This document shows, piece by piece, positions 42,613 to 49,862 of a stretch of DNA of 64,000 nt. Made by a program: the position numbers and the translations under genes. Each line of letters begins with the position of its first letter. The first letter of the stretch is position 1. The stretch comes from an uncultured Aquimarina sp. (GTDB taxonomy: Bacteria > Bacteroidota > Bacteroidia > Flavobacteriales > Flavobacteriaceae): positions 372,001 through 436,000 of the forward strand of contig NZ_CANMED010000002.1 in NCBI RefSeq assembly GCF_947496855.1, written 5' to 3'. The notes under the pieces were generated by a model. The model was not told where the DNA came from and did not search any database. It saw only the letters and a list, made by a program, of their open reading frames with translations.

Positions 42613-45600
42613 TTACATTTTCAAAATCTTTTGGGTTTCATTTCCTACTTTTATAAAATAGATCCCTGCAGAAAATTGAGAAATATCAATACTTTGGAAC
42701 TCTTCTAAATTTACAATCTCTTTAACAACTATTCCAGAAGCATTTACAATCTTAAGGATAGAATGCCCTTGCTGCTCTATTTTTAATATCCCATTTTCAA
42801 CTGGGTTCGATTGTATCTTTAAGTATAGTTGCTTTGGGTCTTTCTCTAAAGAACTAAAATTTCTATTTGCATCTTGAAATTCAATCCAATTTACATTAAA
42901 CAAAAAACCATTTCCTCCAGAAAAATTCAATCTAATTTTATTTTGACCAGCAGTTAACCTAAGGGTTTTAGTAACTGTTCTCCAAGATTGCCATCCTCCA
43001 GTATTATTAACTTTCATATTGGCAACTGTAACATTTTTATGGACAACTTCTATATCACCTCCTGATCTAGCCGATGCAACTCTAACATTACATACATAAT
43101 CTCCTGTTTTTTCTACATCAACTAAGTACTCTACAAAATCATTATTTTCTATAAATCCTATATTTTCACCTCCACCTGTATCTGATGTATTTTCAACTTT
43201 TATACCATTTTGACTTGTAAAGTTCTCTACCTGAATTAAACCTGGAATAGAAAAACGATTTTCTAATCCTGATCCTGATCCATTTATTCCAGCTAAGTCA
43301 ATTCTAAACTTAAAAGGTGTTACTTTTCCTGTAATACGATCCGACATATATTCTGTCAATTCGGTATAGGTACCTCTGGCATCCGTAAAAGTTCCATATT
43401 TATTTAAATACTTATCCAATGCCGCTCTATTCTTAAAATCATAAACTCTTTGTAAATTTCCAGGATTATTACGACTAAAATGCCCAAATTCATTATCTCC
43501 AGCACTATCTTTAATCACTCCATCAACAACCACTTTATAATCTCCTGAGTTGACATTAATATTGGTATCCATTTTATTATTTGGCGTAAACCTCATAGGC
43601 CCGTTTCTTAAATCACTATCGCTTATAATAGTTCTAAAATTTGCACTAAGTTTCGCATAAGGGTTGGCTACTGAGTTTAACCAAGTAATATTATGGAATA
43701 GGAATCTTGCTTTAGGGTCAAAATTTTCTTGCGCTCCATTAATTCCTAATTTTTTATAGTTATCAAATGTCACGTCAGAATACACTATATTATCATCATT
43801 TATTTGCACTAATGATGCAGCTACATTTCGTGCACCTGGTTGACCATGAAAATAACAATTTTTAAACGTATAAGCAAAATTAGTAGCAACATAAACAGTA
43901 AATTGTGTATTATTCCATCCTACTAAATCCTCAATCATCGATTGTACTCTATGAGATCCTTCTTCTCTCCCTAATGATTTGAATGAGTTTCTACATGCTG
44001 CTGATTCATTTCCTTTAAATTCGATCAAAGCAGGCACATCTCGTTGTACCTTATCTTGTAATGGAAACATATCGAATGGAAAAGCGCTTGCTCTCACTTT
44101 ATCTGCAACTGGCACTTCTTGCCCAGAAGCTTGATAAGAATATGCAATTGTAGAAGAAGCTGCAACATTGTCTACCATTCTTACAGCTCTACTCTGTAAT
44201 CCATAAGCACTACCTGTTTTAAAATCGTCATCAACTTTTTTTCTTACGGTTCTTTTAATAGGTGCTGTCATTCCATTTCTCAATGGAGAACTAGAAGATT
44301 TTAGAGTTCCAGCTACTAAATTATTCCTCCAAACTCCAGTTTCAGAACCACTTTCTGCTATCATACCACCACCAAAAACACCATAAACTACATTGTCTAT
44401 AAAATTAGCATTACTATCGTGATGCACCATTCCCCATCCTGGTGAACCCCATACCACATTTCCTTGAGCAATTACTAAGCCATTACCATCAGTAAATGTT
44501 TTGTGAAAATGGAGTCCGTATCGACCCCTTTGATTCTCTATATTCTTAGGCTGTGCTGGTGTATAATCTAACCCTGTTAGATCAACATCAGTTTGATTTC
44601 CATTTCCCTTATAACGAAGACCAAACTTAAAATCATCGATAATATTACTTTTATCAGTTCTTCCAAGTTCTACAAAAGCAGTGTTTTTTATAACCACATC
44701 AGGGCTTAACATAAACATAGAATGTCCTCTACGCGTAATTACATTTTTTTCTGCAGATCTTACTGTTATATTTCTTGTCATATTGGCTACATAAGGAAAT
44801 AACTTTCTGTTATTATATCCCTTATGATCATTTCCTAAATTTTTATCCAATGTAAGCTGACTTCCATTTATTGACCTAAGCTTGATAATTTCACTTTGAG
44901 TAATACTCTCAGTACCCGTAATCATCACATTATCTCCTGCTTTCCACCCATTTGGTGCTGATGCTAAAGAAACTCTATTAGAATTTTTTGTAGCGTTATT
45001 CGAGGTCTTTACAAAATCTGTTTTATCTTGCCCTAAAATTCTGGTTTTACCTCTAGCCATCAAACAAAGACTAACTTGCGCCGGATCCCAACCATATCGC
45101 CCTAATACTCCAGGTCCATCACTCGGTAATCTCTGTCCGAAATGATTGGACACAGAAGCATTGTCACTATAGTGAGATTTAGCAGCATTGTTCCAATTTA
45201 CACCTGCTATACTTCCTCTCTTTTTTCCTTCGATATCAAAAGGTTTTAAAATAATTTCTATAGTACCATCAGATGTCTTTTCAGCATTCATTAATAATGA
45301 AGACCCTAAACTATTAACAAATGTATCCACTGTTAATTTTCTTTTAACACCATTGGGTGCTTTAAACTCTATTGTACCATCATTTCTTATGGCAAAAACA
45401 TGTGCATCACTATTACCATTATAATTTACAGTTCTTCCTGAAGGGATTACAACTATCGATGACAGTCCAGGAACACTTCCGCTGTTCCAAATTGATGAAT
45501 CCGTCCAATTTCCATTTTTAGTAGCAATGTGAGTTGCTGTATTTTCAGGAATAAGCCCTGTAAATTGAGCAATTAAAGAACTAGGGATTCCTAATGATAT

Positions 45601-45642
45601 AAATACCATTAAAATCAAATTTTTAAGTTTTAGTTTTTTCAT
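42613..45642 (-). CDS. G8-domain/parallel beta-helix secreted protein with CBM6 and T9SS domain (CEMIP/TMEM2-like)
   Basis: A 1009-residue secreted protein (signal to SSLIAQ). Residues 35-150 form a G8 domain (NGNWTDSSIWNSGSVPG, VVIPSGRTVNYN, NDGTIEF). A right-handed beta-helix follows (about 260-640), with RYGLHFHKTF, GMVHHDSNANFIDN and GGGMIAESGSETG, the same layout as vertebrate CEMIP, TMEM2 and fibrocystin-L. Residues about 800-930 are a CBM6 (GFIENNDFVEYLVDV, GGWQSWRTVTK, FSGGNGFLFNVNWIEF). The last ~75 are a T9SS sorting domain. CEMIP and TMEM2 depolymerise hyaluronan, so a glycan-degrading role is plausible but unproven here. It is paralogous to the protein at 58808. Its leader holds a 9-bp-arm hairpin at 45682-45709. 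Confidence 0.8.
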   Translation of the reverse strand: MKKLKLKNLILMVFISLGIPSSLIAQFTGLIPENTATHIATKNGNWTDSSIWNSGSVPGLSSIVVIPSGRTVNYNGNSDAHVFAIRNDGTIEFKAPNGVKRKLTVDTFVNSLGSSLLMNAEKTSDGTIEIILKPFDIEGKKRGSIAGVNWNNAAKSHYSDNASVSNHFGQRLPSDGPGVLGRYGWDPAQVSLCLMARGKTRILGQDKTDFVKTSNNATKNSNRVSLASAPNGWKAGDNVMITGTESITQSEIIKLRSINGSQLTLDKNLGNDHKGYNNRKLFPYVANMTRNITVRSAEKNVITRRGHSMFMLSPDVVIKNTAFVELGRTDKSNIIDDFKFGLRYKGNGNQTDVDLTGLDYTPAQPKNIENQRGRYGLHFHKTFTDGNGLVIAQGNVVWGSPGWGMVHHDSNANFIDNVVYGVFGGGMIAESGSETGVWRNNLVAGTLKSSSSPLRNGMTAPIKRTVRKKVDDDFKTGSAYGLQSRAVRMVDNVAASSTIAYSYQASGQEVPVADKVRASAFPFDMFPLQDKVQRDVPALIEFKGNESAACRNSFKSLGREEGSHRVQSMIEDLVGWNNTQFTVYVATNFAYTFKNCYFHGQPGARNVAASLVQINDDNIVYSDVTFDNYKKLGINGAQENFDPKARFLFHNITWLNSVANPYAKLSANFRTIISDSDLRNGPMRFTPNNKMDTNINVNSGDYKVVVDGVIKDSAGDNEFGHFSRNNPGNLQRVYDFKNRAALDKYLNKYGTFTDARGTYTELTEYMSDRITGKVTPFKFRIDLAGINGSGSGLENRFSIPGLIQVENFTSQNGIKVENTSDTGGGENIGFIENNDFVEYLVDVEKTGDYVCNVRVASARSGGDIEVVHKNVTVANMKVNNTGGWQSWRTVTKTLRLTAGQNKIRLNFSGGNGFLFNVNWIEFQDANRNFSSLEKDPKQLYLKIQSNPVENGILKIEQQGHSILKIVNASGIVVKEIVNLEEFQSIDISQFSAGIYFIKVGNETQKILKM

Positions 45643-45681
45643 GAGTTTGTGTTTTAATTAGATTTTTTTGTGATTAAGTCA

Positions 45682-45709
45682 ATAAAAGCTGAAGATGATT
45701 AGCTTTTAT
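45682..45709. promoter_or_regulatory. Leader hairpin of the G8 gene
   Basis: Inverted repeat ATAAAAGCT / AGCTTTTAT with a 10-nt loop, 40 bp upstream of the G8 start. Could be an operator or a 5' UTR structure. Nothing else coding-like is seen in the 292-bp gap 45643-45934. Confidence 0.35.
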
Positions 45710-45934
45710 AAAGTCGGTTATTAGTTAATAGAGCGTTACAATTCAAAACATCTAAACATAGATGATCATAAGGTTAGTTGTTGTTAATAGGATATTATCT
45801 TGTTATTTAGAATCCGCAGAGAACTAAATAGTATTTGATACATTTACATATATTACCTAAAGTCTAATAAATCGATTATAAAAGTATTAGGTTTTAAGAA
45901 TGTAGTTTTCATTTTAAATTTAAAGGTTAAATGT

Positions 45935-47506
45935 TTAATAAATAATCAATTTGTGTTCATTAATTTTTGCGTTATTCAAGGGATCATAAAATGATATGAT
46001 ATATAGTCCAGGACTAATATCTAGTTGTATTTGATCAATAGCTTTGTTTTCCCGAATTAAGGCCCCTTTCATATCAGTAATTCTAAATCTCATCCTTCTT
46101 ATCGACGATTCAATTTTTAATATATTTCCTGATTTAATGGGATTAGGAAATATCTTTGTTCTAAACTTATTAGAATCAAATGTAAAATCATTGATACTTA
46201 ATGCATCTTTTTGATATTCATGAGCCCCAATATCGATTGCTCCAAATCTTGGTAAATTTTCAATATCTCTATCCCAACTATCCTGAAAGGTTCCTGCATC
46301 AATAGCAGGAGAGTCTGGTCTAAGTTTGAAATCGGCATTATCTTTATCAACAAATTTAGGGTCAGTTCCATCCGTCAAATTATTAGATGCTTCAAAACTT
46401 GAGTAATCCGAAAGTTTGAAATTCTCCCAACTGTTTCCAAAACAAATATTATTTCGATACACGATATTCTCTGCTGATGAAAAATTGAGTAACATTCCGA
46501 ATCTACCATTACCGACAAAAGTGTTATTAATTGCTTTAACATTATAAATATTCCCCGATCCGGCTGGGTGTTTATAAATCATAAAGCCATCTTCGCCTGT
46601 ATTATGAGCGATATTATTGACTAACAATATATCAAATGTGCTTCCGTCGCCTTCGGTACCCATTGTGTAAGCCCCTCCTCCTGCTCCGGCATTTACATTA
46701 TTCCAAACAATATTGTTGTAAATTTTAATGTCTTTGATTTCTGGAGGAGTAAACCCTAGCAAACCTCCTGCATCCAAATAGATGCCCGCCTGACGTTTTA
46801 AACCGTGTATTTTATTACCATAAATCTCACCTCTTTTTGCTCCCTCTTTAACGTCTATTCCTTCTCCTCCATTAGATCCATCTTGCCCTCCAAACACCTC
46901 ATTATTGCTAATTTCAAAATCTGTAATGCCATTTGCTAGCGTAATACACTCATTGAAACCTCCATTACAAGCATTTTCTACAGTGTTGTTTCTAATAATT
47001 ACATTGCTTATATTCTCATAAACTAATGGATCTTTTCTCCATGCAACACCCCATATCGCTATTCCAGAAGATGTAGTATTATACGTATGATTTCCTGTGA
47101 TTTCTATATTGTTACAAGGTCCCTCTATATATATACCATTTTTAGCATCTTGGAATCTTATATCCTTAATCCTTAAATAGCTTTTTTTAAAAGACGAAAA
47201 AGATCCTATAACAACTGCAGAATTTTGAAGGTTTTTAGACTTAATAGTAATAAACTTACCCTCTATTCCACTACGTACAGATTTTAAATCTTCTCTATAT
47301 ATGCCAGGACTGATAAGAACTATATCCCCTTCCATAGCCTCATTAATTCCTTGTTGTATTGTTAAATAAGGTAGATTTATGGTTCCCGGATTACTATCAT
47401 CTCCAGATTTTGATATATGTATATTCCTTGAAAAGAGATTAAACATTATAAAGAAGATAAAAATAAAACCTAATACCACCTTTTTTTTAAACTTATGATT
47501 TTCCAT
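45935..47506 (-). CDS. Secreted right-handed beta-helix protein with T9SS domain
   Basis: A 523-residue protein with an N-terminal hydrophobic signal (VLGFIFIFFIMFNLFS). Residues about 28-95 match the DUF1565 start of many polysaccharide-acting beta-helices (IHISKSGDDSNPGT, YLTIQQGINEAMEGDIVLISPGIY). Some ten helix coils follow (NNIEITGNHTYN, SNVIIRNNTVEN, KDIKIYNNIVWNNV), ending with PAIDAGTFQDS and GAIDIGAHEYQ. The final ~75 residues are a T9SS sorting domain (FPNPIKSGNILKIES). Such proteins include lyases and hydrolases of several families, but no family-specific catalytic motif can be named. It has no CBM6, unlike two of its neighbours. Monocistronic. Confidence 0.75.
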   Translation of the reverse strand: MENHKFKKKVVLGFIFIFFIMFNLFSRNIHISKSGDDSNPGTINLPYLTIQQGINEAMEGDIVLISPGIYREDLKSVRSGIEGKFITIKSKNLQNSAVVIGSFSSFKKSYLRIKDIRFQDAKNGIYIEGPCNNIEITGNHTYNTTSSGIAIWGVAWRKDPLVYENISNVIIRNNTVENACNGGFNECITLANGITDFEISNNEVFGGQDGSNGGEGIDVKEGAKRGEIYGNKIHGLKRQAGIYLDAGGLLGFTPPEIKDIKIYNNIVWNNVNAGAGGGAYTMGTEGDGSTFDILLVNNIAHNTGEDGFMIYKHPAGSGNIYNVKAINNTFVGNGRFGMLLNFSSAENIVYRNNICFGNSWENFKLSDYSSFEASNNLTDGTDPKFVDKDNADFKLRPDSPAIDAGTFQDSWDRDIENLPRFGAIDIGAHEYQKDALSINDFTFDSNKFRTKIFPNPIKSGNILKIESSIRRMRFRITDMKGALIRENKAIDQIQLDISPGLYIISFYDPLNNAKINEHKLIIY

Positions 47507-47699
47507 AACTTTTTAAAGAATTAAACTCTTTGTTAGAGATTGTTATAATGATAATTGTATAAGCTATTATTAATTGAATGAAAAAAGAAGACTATAACCT
47601 ACTTAAATTCAGTAAAATTCGTACTAAACATTGCCTAAATTTATATTTACAAAAAAGTTGTACATACTGATAAGATTGATCATAGTTTATATCATTACT

Positions 47700-47927
47700 C
47701 TATCCTTTTCTATATACTTTATAGATGAAATAAATATTCGTCAAAACAATAAAATAGTTCAATAATGTAACTGGTAAAGAATTAATCAATATTCCGTAAG
47801 TGCCTAATAAAAATGCTCCTATCAGGTTAATCATTCTAAGTTTAATTAGAGAATTCATAGTGATACTAATTGCTATGCAAATAGAGGCGATATACCCCAG
47901 TGTTTCAATCCATTGTATCTGAGTCAT
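47700..47927 (-). CDS. Small YgjV-like membrane protein
   Basis: A 75-residue, almost wholly hydrophobic protein with two or three transmembrane helices (LGYIASICIAISITMN, LIGAFLLGTYGILIN, LLNYFIVLTNIYFIYKVY) and a basic C-terminus. The pattern IKLRMINLIGA matches the small YgjV-type inner-membrane proteins that are common in Bacteroidota; they have no known function. The ATG at 47927 is chosen over an in-frame TTG three codons upstream. It stands alone downstream of the PKS/DABB unit (same strand, terminator between), and a role with the polyketide is only a possibility. Confidence 0.65.
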   Translation of the reverse strand: MTQIQWIETLGYIASICIAISITMNSLIKLRMINLIGAFLLGTYGILINSLPVTLLNYFIVLTNIYFIYKVYRKG

Positions 47928-48170
47928 AATTATCAATTTTTGATGTTACAAGGTTTTATATTTTATAGACTTACATTGTGTGTGAAAAATGATAGTTCTT
48001 TCTCCATCCTCCAGCTCATATATTGGGAATACTTAAATAATACTCATCATTGTTATTAGAACAACGATTATAAATTAAAAAAAAACATATTTAGCAAAAA
48101 AACACATTCATACCCAAATAGTTAAGCTGAAAAAAGATTAAAAAGAATGGTAAAGAAAAGCCGAAATATT

Positions 48171-48200
48171 AAAGGGTCAATAGTCTAATATTGACCCTTT
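48171..48200 (-). terminator. Terminator of the PKS-DABB unit
   Basis: A 12-bp perfect stem AAAGGGTCAATA / TATTGACCCTTT with a 6-nt loop, 15 bp after the DABB stop. The downstream T tract on the minus strand is short, but the stem is strong. Confidence 0.65.
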
Positions 48201-48214
48201 GTAGATTAAAGTTT

Positions 48215-48508
48215 TTAATTAGTAATAAAATCAAAAACGTACTTCTCTTTAATAATTTCAGAAGTATTCTTTATAACTTCTAAATGTTTTGGATCAGTCA
48301 TATATAGCTCTAATTGTTTTTCATTCTTAAATGTAGAGAATAAGATAACATCTCCTTCTAAAGAGGTTTTTAACATCTGAAACTTTTCTGAAACACTGAA
48401 CTCTAAAAAATGAGATAGCTTTCTTAACGTTAATAACTCTTCTTTTAGATTAGTAATAACTGAGGTACTAGGTTGAATTAGCTTAAATATTACAATATGC
48501 ACAATCAT
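48215..48508 (-). CDS. DABB-fold (stress-responsive A/B barrel) protein, candidate polyketide cyclase
   Basis: A 97-residue protein of the dimeric alpha+beta barrel (Dabb, PF07876) family. It opens with VHIVIFKL (His4) and has LYMTDPKHLEVI (Tyr69, His75), which match His5, Tyr72 and His78 of Cannabis olivetolic acid cyclase by position. The plant enzyme's His57 is not conserved here (GDVILFSTF). Those shared residues are common in the whole family and do not prove cyclase activity. The gene starts 3 nt after the stop of the type III polyketide synthase and shares its terminator, so the two proteins almost certainly work together, most simply as synthase and cyclase. No signal peptide; cytoplasmic. 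Confidence 0.75.
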   Translation of the reverse strand: MIVHIVIFKLIQPSTSVITNLKEELLTLRKLSHFLEFSVSEKFQMLKTSLEGDVILFSTFKNEKQLELYMTDPKHLEVIKNTSEIIKEKYVFDFITN

Positions 48509-48511
48509 TAT

Positions 48512-49573
48512 CTAATTTTTAATCCAAGTTCCTCTATTAATTTCTGCTGTAAAACCTGGTCCAAAAGCTGCCATAATACCTTTATCACCATTTTTTCTGG
48601 TTTTAGAGGTAAACTCGCTGTTTAGAACATCTAAGACAACACCACTTGCTATATTTCCATGATTTTTAAGACTATCTCTACTATTGACTATATTCTCTTC
48701 CACAAGATCTAGATTAGAAACTAATTCATCCATAATCTTTCTACCTCCGGTATGAAATACATGGAAATCGAGTTCATTAATATTAGTATTAAAATCTTTT
48801 TGAATAAAACCGTTCATTATTGGAGCCACTTCTTTTATACTGTGCATAACATCTTTATCCAATCCAAAATGAAAACCTGTTGACTTTACATCATATTTGA
48901 TATAATGATCTGAATCCTTTTTTAAATAAGAGTCAATACCTTCTATTAAATAACCTTCATCACCACTTTCTGGAATTCCTTTTATAATACAACCAGAAAC
49001 GGCATCTCCAAACAAACAATTGGAAATTAAAGAAGATATTTTGTCGTCTTGAGGCTGAAATAAAAGGGATGAAAACTCAACCGAGATAAGTAAAACATTA
49101 TGATCGGGATACGCTTTTAGATATTCATGTGCTCTGTTTAGTGCCCAAGCACCAGCAGCACAACCTAATTGCACTACAGGAAGTTGTTTCGTATTGGACC
49201 TAAAATTAAGATCACTTATCAAATATGAAGTTAGCGAAGGCATCAGAAAACCAGTACAAGAAACAACAATAAGTAAATCAATATCCTCCGGTTTCATGTT
49301 ATTATCTGATAATACTTTCTTAGCAACCTTAGAAGACATTTCTAATCCCTGATCCTTGTAAAGTGTATTGCGGTATTCAAAACCAGGATGGGTGATCACT
49401 TGATTAATAGGAGATAGAAGATTCCTTGTGTTTACCTGGGTATTTTTAATCATTCGTTCTACAGTATTCCATTTTGGATGGTAAGGAAATAAATTTTTTA
49501 GAACATCTATCATCTGTTCTTGACTTATTTGATGATCCGGAAACAGGATCGTAGGTTTTGTTACTAATGACAT
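48512..49573 (-). CDS. Type III polyketide synthase (chalcone/stilbene synthase family)
   Basis: A 353-residue homodimeric ketosynthase that extends an acyl-CoA starter with malonyl-CoA units. The triad is intact: Cys138 (QLGCAAGAWAL), His274 (VFHTGGRKIMDEL) and Asn307 (NHGNIASGVVLDVL). Supporting motifs are CTGFLMPSLTSYL, LLISVEFSSLLFQ, LFGDAVSGCI and the closing MAAFGPGFTAE. The starter and number of extensions cannot be read by eye. It is followed after 3 nt by a DABB-fold protein; no methyltransferase, oxidase or CoA ligase is nearby. A perfect 20-bp inverted repeat lies 31-80 bp upstream of the start codon. It is embedded between T9SS polysaccharide-type genes, with no evident pathway link to them. 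Confidence 0.9.
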   Translation of the reverse strand: MSLVTKPTILFPDHQISQEQMIDVLKNLFPYHPKWNTVERMIKNTQVNTRNLLSPINQVITHPGFEYRNTLYKDQGLEMSSKVAKKVLSDNNMKPEDIDLLIVVSCTGFLMPSLTSYLISDLNFRSNTKQLPVVQLGCAAGAWALNRAHEYLKAYPDHNVLLISVEFSSLLFQPQDDKISSLISNCLFGDAVSGCIIKGIPESGDEGYLIEGIDSYLKKDSDHYIKYDVKSTGFHFGLDKDVMHSIKEVAPIMNGFIQKDFNTNINELDFHVFHTGGRKIMDELVSNLDLVEENIVNSRDSLKNHGNIASGVVLDVLNSEFTSKTRKNGDKGIMAAFGPGFTAEINRGTWIKN

Positions 49574-49603
49574 TTTTTTGAGTTTTATGAGTTTGTGAGT
49601 TTG

Positions 49604-49653
49604 AATGTTATTATGTTAAAAAAAGTTTATTTCTTTTTTAACATAATAACATT
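49604..49653. promoter_or_regulatory. Perfect 20-bp inverted repeat in the PKS leader
   Basis: Arms begin AATGTTATTATG and run for 20 bases, with an exact reverse complement after a 10-nt spacer (49624-49633). It ends 31 bp upstream of the PKS start codon. The A/T-only stem with an internal A/T run could be a repressor site, an attenuator or a 5' UTR hairpin controlling the PKS-DABB transcript. The rest of the 289-bp gap has no coding signal. Confidence 0.55.
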
Positions 49654-49862
49654 CGATTTTGTTGTTCTGAAATCCGACCCTATCCTAATTATTGGATTTT
49701 ATCGCTTACACTGTACAAGGATATTTATGTATAAATGAAATAAAGAAATTCTAGTTACATTTTGTTGAAAAAACAACAAACAAAAAACTCAATAATTTCT
49801 TTAAACTTAGCTTGTCATTGTTCAGAGTTACGTTAGTTTAAAAATTGATTTTTTTAATAATG

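Noticed and set aside
48215..49573. Cannabinoid precursor (olivetolic acid) synthesis
   Set aside because: Only the fold pairing is shared. There is no hexanoyl-CoA ligase or prenyltransferase, and the DABB protein lacks the plant His57, so a specific product cannot be claimed.
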